A stretch of DNA of 64,000 bases, from positions 8,687,501-8,751,500 of the forward strand of contig JAVTVX010000019.1 in the NCBI GenBank assembly GCA_033439265.1, written 5' to 3'. The position numbers were made by a program, and so were the translations under genes. Under the pieces are notes generated by a model. That model did no database searches and was not told the origin of the DNA. It saw nothing but the letters and a program-made list of their open reading frames with translations. Below, one piece after another: positions 45,480 to 57,817 of this stretch. This stretch comes from Dillenia suffruticosa (lineage: Eukaryota > Streptophyta > Magnoliopsida > Dilleniales > Dilleniaceae). Positions within the stretch are counted from its first letter, which is position 1, and each line of letters opens with the position of its first letter.

Positions 45480-46330
45480 TAAAAGAAATAAACTCTAGGA
45501 AATACCTTATAAAATAACCCTAATATTATTTGAAAATTTTAAATTTGATACAATCGCTCTAAATACAAAAGACAAAAGGAGGATTATTATAAAAAAGGCT
45601 TATAAAAAATCCAGTAAAACTTGAAAGCATAAAAAGCAAGAAAACCCTCCAATATCAAAACCTTTAAAAGACATCACAGGCTTTAAGTATGGAAAGAAAG
45701 GACACACTTCAAAATATTATAGAGTATATAAGAAAATTAGAGAACTTCACTTAGATAAAGGAACTCTAAGTAAAATATCAGCTTTATTAGTAGAAAGCTC
45801 TGACACTAAAACAATCAGTTCAGAAATCTCTACTACTAACCCTCAAATCGATGAATTAGACACTGATTCATCAAAAACAGAATCATATTTGGATTTAAAC
45901 GAAATAAATATGTTAATCAAAGAACAAAATCTAATCCTAGACACTATACAACATATAAACAATCCCGAAATTCAGAAAAAAAAATGTTTGGATCAATTAA
46001 AAGATTCTTTAGAAGAACCAAAGATAAAACTCCAGAGTTAGCTTCTACTAGTACCGGAATGTATGACCTTACTTCCATACTGAGTAAAAGAAAATTCAAT
46101 AAGAAATCAACTGGAAATATCCAAGAACTACAAGAAGAGATAAAAACAATTAAAAAAGAATTAAAAGATCTAAAATAAAGGCAAACGGAAGACTCCAAAG
46201 CAATCTCATTCTTATTGAGTCAAGTAAAAGGTAAATCTCCAGATATTGAATCGAGTAGTATGGATGAAAATTCGGATGAAGATCCATTGGGATCCCAAGC
46301 CATAGAATATCTTGAAAAAACCCATAAAAT
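45480..46330 (+). repeat. Second, duplicated coat C-terminus and zinc region in copy 1
   Basis: After a piece of protease-like sequence (45480-45560) the copy jumps back to the coat C-terminus. The Lys-rich tract, a decayed knuckle (FKYGKKGHTSKYYRV-like, two Cys lost) and the following acidic linker repeat 44800-45480 and match copy 2 at 49985-50740. Confidence 0.75.
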
Positions 46331-46640
46331 AGATGCAGGAATCATTCCTAAAAACTTTTATGAAAAAACCAGTGAAAAATTATGTTCTGCAAATAATTTC
46401 AAAATGAACATAATTGCTAAAACAGATGCAGGAATTCAAAATGAAAGATTTCTGATTAAAACATCATTCGTTCTAGTAACTGATATTCGACATACAGTAA
46501 TACTAGGTATACCATTCATTAATTTAATAACCCCCTATAAAGTGACTTATAACAGAATCAATTTAAAAAAAAAAAAAGAAAAACTATTCTTTCCATTTTT
46601 GGAAGAACCTAAGACTAGGAGACTAAATATTGTGCAAACA
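46331..46640 (+). pseudogene. Pararetrovirus protease region, copy 1, active site deleted
   Basis: Compared with copy 2, about 130 bases carrying the aspartic-protease active site are missing at 46327-46333. IIPKNFYEK and the downstream VLGIPFINLI-like part remain within the 216-codon frame at 46215-46865. Confidence 0.7.
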
Positions 46641-47530
46641 GCCTCTATTCATGATAACTCAATAAATCTATTAATACAAAGAAAACAATTCGATATATGC
46701 TATTTAAAACAAAATATTAGTCTTCAAAGAATTGAAGAACAATTAAAACATAAATCCATAAAACAAAAAATTTTCGACTTTCAGAATTTAGTTGAAAAAG
46801 AAATTTGTTCTGATCTTCTGAATGCTTTCTGGAATAGGAAGCAACATATGGTTGACTTGCCATAAGAAAGAGGATTTGACAAACGAAGTATTCCCACTAA
46901 AGTCAAACCAATTCTAATGAATGCTGAATTGAAATAATATTGTAAAAAAGAAATTCAATACCTTGAATTCAAGGGATTGATTTCAAAATCTAGATCTCCA
47001 TGGAGTTGCGCAGCTTTCTATGTCAATAAAGCTTCGGCAATAGAAAGAGGAACTCTAAGACTAGTAATAAATTATAAACCTTTAAACGAAGCCCTAAAAT
47101 GGATTAGATATCCAATACCAAATAAGAAAGATTTATTACAAAAACTTAATTCTGCAAATATTTTCTCGAAATTTGATATGAAGTCTAGATTTTAGAAAAT
47201 ACAAATTCATCCCCATCATAGGTATAAAATGGCATTTACTGTTCCATTTGGGCAATATGAATGGAATGTGATGCCATTAGGATTAAAAAATGCTCATTCT
47301 GAATTCCAGAGAATCATGAATGATATATTCAATGCATACTCTGAATTTTGCATAATATATATTGATGATGTGCTTATTTTCTCATCATCAATAGAATAAC
47401 ATTTTAAAAACCTTAAAACATTCTTTTATGTTTGTAAAAAGAACGGCCTAGTATTATCAACAAAGAAGATGTCTTTGTTCCAAACAAAGATCAGATTCTT
47501 GGGTCACCACATAACTTGTGGGACCAAAAA
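46641..47530 (+). pseudogene. Pararetrovirus reverse transcriptase, copy 1
   Basis: Replicates the viral genome from RNA. Readable blocks: SRSPWSCAAFYVNKA, RLVINYKPLN, WIRYPIPNKKDLL, then YEWNVMPLG and IIYIDDVLIFSSS near 47358-47392. The YIDD catalytic pair is intact, but a TAA (46863-46865), a TAG at about 47193 and other stops interrupt the frame. Confidence 0.85.
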
Positions 47531-47735
47531 ACCTATACGGCATTTACTGTTCCATTTAGACAATATGAATGGAATGTGATGCCATTCGGATTAACAGTTT
47601 TACTACCAATGGTAGTAAAAATTTTACAAAATCTAATCCTAGACACTATACAATAGATAAACAATCCCGAAATCCAGAAAAATTATTTGGACTAATTAAA
47701 ACAATCTTTAGAAGAACCAAAGATAAAACCTAACA
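47531..47735. other. Patchwork junction between pararetrovirus copies
   Basis: In about 200 bases the sequence jumps from late RT to an earlier RT piece (47537-47605, a second copy of 47228-47290), then to the coat/protease linker (47626-47730), then to the start of a movement-protein region. Confidence 0.75.
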
Positions 47736-47739
47736 ACGA

Positions 47740-48935
47740 ACCCTATATTCTGTAGAACTACTAACTCTTCGAGTTCTATATCTAGTTCTTCCAGAACTAA
47801 AGATATAATAAACAGTAAAAAAATAACAATTGAAGATTTTGAAAAAGAAATAAATGAATGGGAGATACCGAAAATAGGTATAGACCAAATATACAAAACA
47901 CCCACAATAAATTTCTTTAAAATAAATTACACCATTAAAACTGAAAAAAGAGATATTCAACTCTTAAAATCCTTCGAAACCATACAACTATTTTATAAAA
48001 AATCCTTAAAAAAACATATAACCAAAGGTTATAAATATGTTCATATAGGATTATGTCACGGACCCAAGTAATGGAGTTAATCCCAATAAGAGAACTCATC
48101 CCAAAAGATCGACCTGTTGGGTGAGAGATCCTATTAGATTTAAGTACTATTTTATGATTTCTTATGAATCCGATGTGAGATTCGTAACAAATTAGTCCAA
48201 ACTGGTTTAAGACCACTAACCAGGGAAGGACTAAACACCTCAATCCTAGTAACTCTTAGAGATGCTAGGCACAAAAACTTTCAGATTCCTTGTTAGGAAC
48301 TGTTGAATCAATTTTATGTAAGGGACCATTTTCCTTTGACTGTTTCCCAAACTTAATAATTTCTTTAAATGATAAAAATATTCTAAAATCTTTGATTTTA
48401 CAAATTAAAACACATAATTATGATATGATGGAGGGATCAATTCCGATCGGTTTAATATACAAAAAACATTATAAAACCATGACAACGGCCTTCGCTCAAA
48501 ATATAAAATCCATCATAAGAAAGGAGAAACACTATTACTCCAAACTGGTATTACTAAATCTAACTTGGTAATTCCAAAATCCATTAGATGGGAAGAAATC
48601 ACTCTTCCAGAAGATTAGATGTTGGAAGAAGCAGTTCAACCTCAAACAAATAATAATATTCCAGAACCAAGTACAAGGATAAAACAAATAACACAATATA
48701 TTGATGGAAATGTAAAAATAAGCTTTGATAGACCATCCTATACTTCCAGGTTTTCGGATACATCGCATCATCCTCCGAATACATAGACCTGGGAAGAATT
48801 TCAAAATTACCTTCCATTATAAATCTACATAATAAAATCCCAATAAAACCTCCAAGATACTCCACATCAGATATAACTTCAACATCTCTTAAAAACATAA
48901 ATTTTGATAAAAAAATCCCACAAGCAGTATACATG
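47740..48935 (+). pseudogene. Pararetrovirus movement protein remnant, copy 2
   Basis: The 93-codon frame at 48290-48571 includes LGTVESILCKGPFSFDCFPN and IKTHNYDMMEGSIPIGLIYK, movement-protein-like blocks. A 136-bp insertion (48054-48189) and frame changes break the rest. Residues following (48933-49151) are Asn/Gln-rich and unassigned. Confidence 0.75.
48054..48189. mobile_element. 136-bp TRIM-like insertion (solo LTR candidate)
   Basis: Copy 1 of the virus has no equivalent sequence at this point. The insert starts TGTCACGG and ends TTCGTAACA, with imperfect terminal inverted ends (TGTCACG/CGTAACA). Flanking pentamers gatta (48049-48053) and aatta (48190-48194) match at four of five bases. 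Small size and TG...CA ends suggest a terminal-repeat retrotransposon in miniature. Confidence 0.45.
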
Positions 48936-49149
48936 AGTTCTCAAATAGAAGATCAAAATCAGACTTCTCAACTTGGGAATCAAAACCATTCTAAGCCTAC
49001 TTCGCTAACAGCATCAGCTATTACAGAAAATATAGGTAACGAAAAAGAATTATACGTAATAGAAAAATATGAATTAAATGTCTATGAAAATTTTGATATT
49101 TTTGATAAAAACAATATTTTTGAAAAATATGAACCAGATTACATGAATT

Positions 49150-50400
49150 GAAAATATGTAATCAACCTGAGATATTGATACAACCCAGTATAACGCTAAT
49201 TCTGTCTATGTATGGAACATAGATGGAATAAGTGAATATCAAATTCTTAATTTTTTACAAAACTGACTATGGCTTCAAATGCATATAAAACCCAACAAGG
49301 AACAACTGATAGAACAGTCGCAAAACTCCTCATAGCAGGATTTTCTAGATAATTAAAAGAATGGTGGGATTTTCATCTTACTAGGGATCAACAATTAGGA
49401 ATCCTAAATGTTATTCAAACTGGTGAAGAAGGTGAGCCAATTTTGAATCATCTAGGAGAACCTATTCAGGATGCAGTTGCCGCACTAATATTTACTATAC
49501 CCTCCATTTTCTTGGAGATTCATCCCATTTAAAAGATAAAAACATTGATTTATTATCAAATCTAAGGTGTAAAAAATTAAGTGATTTTCAATAGTATAAA
49601 TCTATTTTTCTAACAAGGGTAATGTTTAGGGTAGACTCAAACCAACCCTTTTGGAAAGAAAAATTCCTCACTAGACTTTCAACTTTGTTAGAGGAGCGAG
49701 TAAGGAATACTATTCATGAAACATTTAGAAATCATATAATCCCATATTACCAACTCACTTATGGTGAATTTGTTAGTTTCACGCAAAAACAAGGATTAAA
49801 AATATGACAAGATTTGAATCTCCAAAAACATTTAAAATGGGAAATGAAGAAAACTAAAAAAGAATTAGGATCATTCTATGAACAATTTGATCTTAATAAA
49901 TATAAAACGTGTAATGGAGAATGCAGTAAAAAACACTCAAAAAATTTTTCTAAAAAAGAATATTCCAAAAAATATAAAACCTCTAAATACAAAAGACACA
50001 AGGAGGATTATTATAAAAAATCCAGTAAAACTCAAAAGCATAAAAAGCAAGAAAACCCTTCAACATCAAAACCTTTAAAAGACATCACATGCTTTAAGTG
50101 TGGAAAAAAAAGACACACTTCAAAATATTGTAGAGTATCTAAGAAAATTAGAAAATTTCACTTAGATGAAGGAACTCTAAGTAAAATATCGACTTTATTA
50201 GTAGAAAATTCTGACATAAAAACAATTAGTTCAGAATACTCTAATACTAACCCTCAAATCAATGAATTAGATACTGATTCATCAAAAATAGAATCAGATT
50301 CGGATTTAAACGGAATAAATATGCTAACCAAAGAACAAAGTCTAATCCTAGACACTATAAAACATATAAACAATCCTAAAATTCAGAAAAAAAATGTTTG
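49150..50400 (+). pseudogene. Pararetrovirus coat-protein region, copy 2
   Basis: DGEPIQDA-like sequence near 49455-49480, then a 198-codon frame (49814-50410) with the Lys-rich tract and an intact CCHC knuckle, CFKCGKKRHTSKYC (about 50090-50131). Of the three zinc regions in the window only this one keeps all four ligands. The upstream capsid core is broken. Confidence 0.75.
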
Positions 50401-50625
50401 GATCAATTAAAACAATCTTTAGAAGAACCAAAGATAAAACCTCCAAAGTTAACTTCTACTAGTACTGGAATGTATGACCTTACTTCTATACTGAGTAAAA
50501 GAAAATTCAATAAGAAATCAATTGAAAATATCCAAGAACTACAAGAAGAGATAAAAACAATTGAAAAGGAATTAAAAGATCTAAAATAAAGGCAAACGGA
50601 AGACTTCAAAACAATCTCATTCTTA

Positions 50626-51090
50626 TTGAGTCAATTAAAAGTTAAATCTCCAGATATTGAATCGAGTAGTGAGGATAAAAATCCGGATGAAGATCCATTG
50701 GAATCCCAAGCCATAGAAAATCTTGAAAAAACCCATAAAAAATTTCCTGAAGAAATTCTCTTTGCTCTAAAGGAAATAATCTCCAAAAAATACCTTATAA
50801 AAATAGCCTTTGTATTTTTCAAAAATTTCAAAATCGATACAGTTGCTCCCTTCGATACCAGAGCAATCTTAGATTCTATAAAAGCCAGAATCATTCCTAA
50901 AAACTTTTATAAAAAAAACAGTGAAAAATTATGCTTTACTAACAATTCCAAAATGAACATAATTACTAAAATAGATGCAGGAATCCAAAACGAGTGATTT
51001 TTTATTTAAACATCATTCGTTCTAGTAACTGGTATTCAACATACAGTAATACTAGGTATACCATTCGTTAATTTAATAGCCCTATAAAGT
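50626..51090 (+). pseudogene. Pararetrovirus aspartic protease, copy 2, active site altered
   Basis: Within the 123-codon frame (50626-50997) the active-site block reads FDTRAI where FDTGA is expected, so the glycine is replaced by arginine (aga). A TGA at 50995-50997 and a later one-base loss break the frame. Confidence 0.7.
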
Positions 51091-51916
51091 GACTTATAAC
51101 GGAATCAATTTTAAAACAAAACAAGAAAAACTTTTCTTTCCATTTTGGGAAGAACCTAAGACTAGGAGTCTAAAAATTGTGAAAGCAGTCTCTATTCATG
51201 ATAACTCAATAAATTTATTAATACAAAGAAAACAATTCGATATATGTTATTTAAAACAAAATATTAGTTTTCAAAGAATTGAAGAACAATTAAAATATAA
51301 ATCCATAAAACAAAGAATTTTTGACTTTCAGAATTTAGTCGAAAAAGAAATTTGTTCTGATCTTCTGAATGCTTTTTGGAATTAGAAGCAACATATGGCT
51401 GACCTGCCATATGAAAGAGGATTTGACGAACAAAGTATTCCCACTAAAGCAAAACCAATTCAAATGAATGCTGAATTAGAACAATATTGTAAAAAAGAAA
51501 TTCAAAATCTTAAATTCAAGGGATTGATTTCAAAATCTAGATCTCCACGGAGTTACGTAACATTCTATGTCAATAAATGTTCGCAAATCGAAAGAGGAAC
51601 TCCAAGATTAGTAATGAATTGTAAACCTTTAAACAAAGCCCTTAAATGGATTAGATATCCAATACCAAATAAGAAAGATTTATTACAAAAACTTAATTCT
51701 GCAAATATTTTCTCGAAATTTGATATGAAGTCTGGATTCTGGCAAATACAAATCCATCCTAATCATAGATATAAAACAGTATTTACTGTTCCATTTGGGT
51801 AATATGAATGGAATGTGATGCCATTTGGATTAAAAATACCCATTTTAAATTCCAGAGAATCTTGAATGATATATTCAGTGCATACTCTAAATTTTGCATA
51901 GTATATATTGATGATA
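51091..51916 (+). pseudogene. Pararetrovirus reverse transcriptase, copy 2, N-terminal part
   Basis: Blocks RLVMNCKPLN, RYPIPNKKDLLQ and FDMKSGFWQIQIHPNH are readable at 51598-51770. A TAA (51800-51802) stands where copy 1 has CAA. Frame is lost again near 51830. The last residues, YIDD, abut the LTR at 51917. Confidence 0.85.
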
Positions 51917-54909
51917 TGTCACGCCCCGACCGGCAGGTCGGGCACGTGAACAGACCGCCGTGACTCCTCGAGGCACGGGTATGCCCTACTCGCACATTGA
52001 GGTGACGCAAAGCTAATATTATGACCCTACTTGATATCATTAAGTCAAAATCATATAGCGGAAGAAAAAAAGATAGTTTCAATAAAAATTTTCTTTAAAA
52101 TATCTACCTCCAATTTACATATAATATTTATATGCATGGTCCAATCGTAAACAAGAATGGATATGATCACTTACCCCATAGCGTCTCTCAGTAAAACTCG
52201 TGGGATAGTACCTCAATGTATGTCAAATATAATATAAACTGAAAATATTAATATGAGGGGTGAGTACAATCCACATACTCAGTGAGTAAGGTGCAATAAC
52301 TATATAATGACAATAAATTAATTTATGAGAGTGACAAGTCAAAACATCATTTTCAAATTTATATTTCATTCATTTGAAAATATATCATGTAATTCAAAAT
52401 AATAGGCATCCTTATCATCAATCATGCATCAATGGGGTGTCAAAAACACATTCTACCCATAGTTTGACCTAATTAGGGTAAAATCCACCAAGGGACCACC
52501 AAAATGTCATAAAAATACAACACGTATATTTTCCCCCTTCCCTTGGTGTTGACACGGTCCTCACGTGGTGTTCGTCTATTGGATCCGTTGGACAAAGACA
52601 GGGGACTCAAACCCCTGCTCCCGTGTTACCCCACCAGGTCACCCCTTTAGGTAAACGCTCAATACCGTAGTAGGGAGTACGTTATAGCCACTATACACCA
52701 TCCCATAATCATATACATGTGTCATATGTTATCATTCATAAATCCTTACTCGTAAAAACAAGGCACTATCAAGTAATCAAAATATTAGGATGCAAATTTT
52801 TACCGAACAACATTTCAAGACTTGCCACAAATACTAAAGCATTTCTAAATCACATTTCAAATTTCATTTATAAAATCATGATCAAAACTATTTCTCATTT
52901 AAAGTCAAAAATAATTCGTCCCACTCATCTCGGCTGGGGAGGGTACGCCACTCTCCCTCACTATTCTCGTTTCTCGAACGAGTCATCTCTCGAATCTTAG
53001 TCCTAAGTTAAACAATATCATTTATTAATTCAATATTATATAGTTGGATTACAACATGCATATAAAAATGGCCTCTTTCATAAGGTTAAATTTCAATTTT
53101 TATAATTAGAGGAATTTCTATAAACATATAACGTGCAGGTTTAGTAAAATCATGATATTTTCAAAAATTTTGATCGGATTCAATTGATTTAAATTTTCTC
53201 TTAACACTAAGACATATATCTCCAACTTTTATGTTCAGATCATCTTCAAATTTGAAATACGCGAATTTATAAAAAAACATTATCACTTTTCGTGCTAAGT
53301 TCCAAAAACCAATTCTGCGCAGTTTTGGGAGAAATTCCATATCTCCCAATATACATCTTCAATTTAAGTGCTTCTTGTCTCAAATTGAAGGTATGACACA
53401 GATCTAAAACTTTCTAGTTTTGACCATCCTCGGATTCTAAATGTATAATTTTATAAAATTCGGTTTTCATCTCGATTTCAGTTTTAGAACTACTTCTGCA
53501 CAGTTTTAGTAGTATTATCATAACTTTTTGTATACGACTCCAATTCGAGTGATCTTTATCTCACATTAACGATACCTCAGAGACCTAAAACTTTCATGTT
53601 TAACATTTCTCCAAATTTGGAACAGAAGATACCTCAAAAATTCATACAACTTACTGGTCGTACACAGGACATGAAACAGAATTTGTGAAATATGCTAGAC
53701 TTCCAAAAATCACCAAAAATTGATTTCTTCATGAAATGTCTTACATGATATACCATTTTTAAAACTTACGAAGTCTAGTTTATAGAGAAATAAATATCTT
53801 AGATTTTTGAAATCTATAGAATGAGATATTCTAAGAAAGCTATACAAGACTCAATCTAGAAATCAACATTTAGCATGCTAGTATGGATACCAAAGTAACT
53901 ACTTATCAAATAATTTAATCTTAGCATAAATTAGAATATGTTACCTCCTTTGTAAGATCTCTTGCTAACAATATGTATCACCACCCCCTTTGAATCTTTG
54001 AATTTTTATCACCTTAGAAAAAAATCAAATCACAATAAACATATATTCCTATACAATACTTCTATACTTCCAATTGAAATTCAAGAATTCCCAAAAATGT
54101 TCTTACCCCTTTGGCTCCATAGTTGATCTCAAAATGGATATAGAACCCTCACAATTTCGTCCAAGGTGAGTTTGAATGAAGAAAATAGGCCAAACTCTTC
54201 TTAAACAAGTTCTTTTATAAATCTAGTCAAATATCCTTAACCATTGGATCATTCCATGCATTATCTCGACCTTCTACTTGTCCTAGCACTTAACCCATGC
54301 AATTGTTGATTCAAGCAACCTCCATACACTCCACCAAGTGTCTTTGGACATCCATGTCAAGGGGGAGAAGTGTCACAATCTAGAACAAGCTATTCTAGTT
54401 GGTTTTCATGCAAAAATTTCTACCAATAAACTTTCATGCATAAATTTTTATCCAATGAGCTTTCTTGAATGTGGAAAATCCTATATGGCCACTAACCAAC
54501 CTTATTTCCCTCTTGACCAATCATTTGGCTCCAATTTCCATCCTTGAGTGGTTTGCAACTTAGTCCCTTAACTTTCCTCAATTACATTTAAACCCCTAAC
54601 TTTTGACAATTGCATTTTTGGTTCCTATGAAATTTTGTTTGAAATTTCTTAAATATGTGAAATTTCATTTAAATATCTTTATTTAAGTGTGTAGTCCATC
54701 TCTTAGCTATTTTTGACTTCTTTAGGCCTTGCCGGCACTTTTCGAGAAGTTTTTCGGTTTACAGATAAAATTTTCAATTTTAGTGATTTTGAGGCGAAAT
54801 CTCAAAATAAATAATTAGATAACTAAATAGATGTCTCAAAATGATGCTTATATATTTAGAATCATGAGGAATAGTATATAATATATAGTCACTAAAAATC
54901 GATGTTACA
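51917..54909 (-). repeat. Chromovirus 3' LTR
   Basis: Plus-strand ends are tgtcacgccccgac and aatcgatgttaca. It contains a ctcactgagtatgtgg...tactcacccc element on the minus strand (about 52253-52284). Confidence 0.95.
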
Positions 54910-54932
54910 ATTCCTAACCCCCTAATAAAAAG
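54910..54932 (-). promoter_or_regulatory. Chromovirus polypurine tract
   Basis: On the minus strand ttattagggggttaggaat directly precedes the 3' LTR. Confidence 0.75.
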
Positions 54933-54959
54933 TTTCGTCCTCGAAACTAAACTGAAACT

Positions 54960-55392
54960 ATGCGGCAAATAGTTAGGGGTACTGTCTACTCATAGCATCC
55001 TCGGGCTCCCAAGTTTGCTCCTCGATCTGGTCGTTCCTCCAAAGTACTCTGACCAGGGGGACCTCCTTGCTCCGTAGCTTTTAGGTCTGTCTGTTTAAGA
55101 TGGCTACGGGCTAGATGGGGAAACTCAAGTCATCGTTCAACTCTATTGGTGGAGGCTCCAGTACATGGGAAGGATCAGGAAGATACTTTCTCAGCATTGA
55201 AACATGGAATATATCGTGAATCCGTGCTAACTCAAAAGGTAGATGCAATCTGTATGCCACTTTCCCAATCCTCTCAAGGACTCGGAAAGATCCAATATAT
55301 TTGGGGTTAAGCTTTCCCCGCTGTCTGAATTGGATCTTCCCCTTCCAAGGGGATACCCTCAGAAATACCATGTCTCCCTCCCCGAACTCCAA
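54960..55392 (-). pseudogene. Chromovirus integrase tail and chromodomain
   Basis: On the minus strand the frame from 55392 contains GDMVFLRVSPWKG, HDIFHVSMLRKYLPD and then, across a stop near 55111, PLVRVLWRNDQIEEQTWEPE, a chromodomain. Such domains direct integration to heterochromatin by reading histone marks. A TAA follows QYP near 54988. Confidence 0.8.
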
Positions 55393-55395
55393 AGG

Positions 55396-56667
55396 TCACC
55401 GTCGTCTGTCTGGATAGCTTTTCTGCCTATCCTGGGCAGCTTTTATTTGAGCACGGATGACCTTTACTTTTTTCCGGGTCTCCTCAATCAAATCTATACA
55501 ACTGAGCTGTCTCTCCCCGACCTCATCCCAATACAAGAGTGTCCGGCACTTTCTCCCATACAAGGTTTCGTATGGTGGCATCCTAATACTAGTCTGGTAG
55601 CTATTGTTGTAGGCGAACTCGATCAACGGGAGGTGCTGGTCCCAACTTCCCTTAAAGTCCATGACATAAGATCTCAACATATCCTCTAGTGTCTGAATGG
55701 TCCTCTTAGACTGACCATCCGTCTGAGGGTGAAATGCAGTACTGAATTTTAGTCGGGTACCCATGGCCTGCAACTTCGGCCAAAATCGGGAAGTTAAACG
55801 TGAGTCTCTATCCGATACAATGGACATTAGAACTCCATGCAGTCGAACTACCTCACTGATTTACAGACGGGCCAAACCCTCTAATGGATAGCTACTGCGA
55901 ATGGGAAGGAAATGTGTGGACTTGGTGAGTCTATCTATGATTACCAAAATAGCATCATGTCGTGCCGAAGTCCGTGGAAGTCCCATTACAAAATCCATGG
56001 TGATATGCTCCCACTTCCATTCAGGAATAGGAAGAGGCTGTAGTGTGCCGGGTGGTCGCTGATGCTCAACCTTCACCTGCTGGCATACCAAGCACCGAGT
56101 AACAAAACTGGCTATCTCACGCTTCATTCCCGCCCACCAGTAACTTTCTCGAATCGTTCGGTACATCTTTGTACTACCAGGATGCATAGCATAGGCTGAA
56201 GAGTGAGCCTCCTCTAATATGGCATGTCTCAGATCATCATCCTTTGGAATACAGATAAATCTCCCAAAAACTATTAGACCATCATCCCTAACTCTGAAGT
56301 CTCTGCCTTCCCCTTTCTTGATCCTCTCAACAATCCCTTGAAGCTCCTCATCGGTAGACTGAAGTTTTCGAATGTGGTCAAGCAGAGTCGGTCTCACCTC
56401 AAATCTGGCCAAAAGTGCTCCAAAATCATCTGTGGCCAGTTTGGCTCCTAGGGAGTGGAGTCCAATAAGACACGAGAGATAAGAACTCTCAGTGGGTGCT
56501 GACGATGATGACTTGCGGCTCAGTACATCCGCAACAACATTTGTTTTTCCCGAGTGGTAGTCGATAATCAGATCATAGTCTTTGAGAAGCTCCAACCATC
56601 TCGTTTGCCTGAGATTGAGCTCCCGCTGAGTGAGTAGATACTTCAAACTTTTGTGATCTGTATACAC
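55396..56667 (-). pseudogene. Chromovirus integrase (with end of RNase H)
   Basis: The first part (56667-56500) finishes RNase H ([20 protein letters not shown]). Integrase follows: zinc finger [13 protein letters not shown]...CLVCQQVK, catalytic Asp in [10 protein letters not shown], Asp in VSDRDSRLTSRF. The third catalytic residue is Lys (HPQTDGQSKRTIQTLE), where Glu is conserved. Stops at 55861 and 55396 split the frame. It is inactive. Confidence 0.88.
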
Positions 56668-57032
56668 GCGGCAACTAACCCCATATAGATAGTGTCACCA
56701 AATCTTCAAAGCAAACACAATAGCAGCAAGCTCTAAGTCGTGGGTAGGATAATTTAATTCATGCCTCTTCATGTCGGGAGGCATAAGCGATGACTCGACC
56801 CTTCTGCATCAGGATGCAATCCAGTCCCTGTCGGCTAGCATCGCAGTATACCTCGTACTCCCCATCGCTAGTAGGGAGAGCGAGAATGGGTGCTGACGTT
56901 AGTCACTGTTTGAGCTCTTAAAAACTCGCCTTACAGTGATCATCCCAAACAACTTGACTTCTTTCCACGTCAAGTTGGAGAGTAGAGCAGCAATCTTAGA
57001 GAATCCCTCTACAAACCTCCGATAATATCCTG
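56668..57032 (-). pseudogene. Chromovirus RNase H remnant
   Basis: EVYCDASRQGLD-like sequence (about 56850) and [20 protein letters not shown] (about 56700-56770) are readable across two frames on the minus strand. Confidence 0.75.
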
Positions 57033-57817
57033 CTAATCTAAGGAAACTCCGCACCTCTGAACACTCCGTGGTTGCTCCCATTTTAGAATAGCTTCAACTT
57101 TCTTTGGGTCCATAAAGATCCCATCAGCAGAAACCATATGACCCAGAAAGTCATTCTCCCTCAGCCAAAACTCGCACTTCAAGTATTTTGCATATAGTTC
57201 TTTCTCACGGAGTGTCTGCAATACAACCCGTGGGTGCTGAGAATGCTCCTTATCACTCCTCGAATACACAAGAATATCGTCGATAAAGACGATAACAAAT
57301 CTATCCAGAAAGGAGTGGAATACCCGGTTCATCAGGTCCATAAAAGCTGCCGAGGCATTAGTCAGCCCAAACAGCATAACCAAGAACTCAAAGTGACCAT
57401 ACCGGGTCCTGAAGGCTATCTTGGGAATACCACTTTCCCTAATCCGTAGCTGATGATATCCAGATCTTATGTTGATCTTAGAAAAAACCTGGGCCCCCTG
57501 CAACTGTTCAAACAAATCATCAATCTGAGGTAACGGGTATCGATTTTTGATGGTCACTCATTCAACTGTCGATAATCGATGCATAGTCTGAGAGTGTCAT
57601 CCTTCTTTCGAACAAATAATACAAGAGCTCCCCAAGATGAAGTACTTGGTCTGATGAAGCCCTTATCCAATAGTTCTTGCAACTGGACTTTTAGCTCTTT
57701 CAGCTCTGCTAGGGCCATTCTATATGGCGGAATGGAGATAGGCGCAGTGTCTGGTGCCGAATCAATGGCAAAATCAAACTCCCGGACTGGAGGTAATCCG
57801 GATAGCTCCTCAGGCAA
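57033..57817 (-). pseudogene. Chromovirus reverse transcriptase
   Basis: The minus-strand frames 57817-57554 and 57557-57033 together give [36 protein letters not shown] and the catalytic [13 protein letters not shown] one-base shift separates the two halves near 57555. FIDD instead of YIDD is a known variant of plant chromoviruses. Confidence 0.9.

Larger units (their letters stand above)
41752..47735 (+). mobile_element. Endogenous pararetrovirus (Caulimoviridae), rearranged copy 1
   Basis: The order is priming site, movement protein, coat protein region with zinc knuckle, protease, reverse transcriptase, all on the plus strand and very A-rich in coding sense. There are no LTRs and no integrase, as expected for a pararetrovirus captured by the genome. 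Stops and shifts are frequent throughout. The coat/zinc region is partly duplicated, the protease active site is deleted, and the copy ends in a patchwork (47531-47735) before a second copy starts. It cannot produce virus. Confidence 0.9.
47736..51916 (+). mobile_element. Endogenous pararetrovirus copy 2, part before the chromovirus insertion
   Basis: Movement protein (47736-48935), coat region (49150-50400), protease (50626-51090) and reverse transcriptase (51091-51916). It lacks the priming site and leader. The stretch equivalent to 43180-43985 of copy 1 is deleted at about 49150. It is interrupted in the YIDD motif of RT and continues at 62872. Confidence 0.88.
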
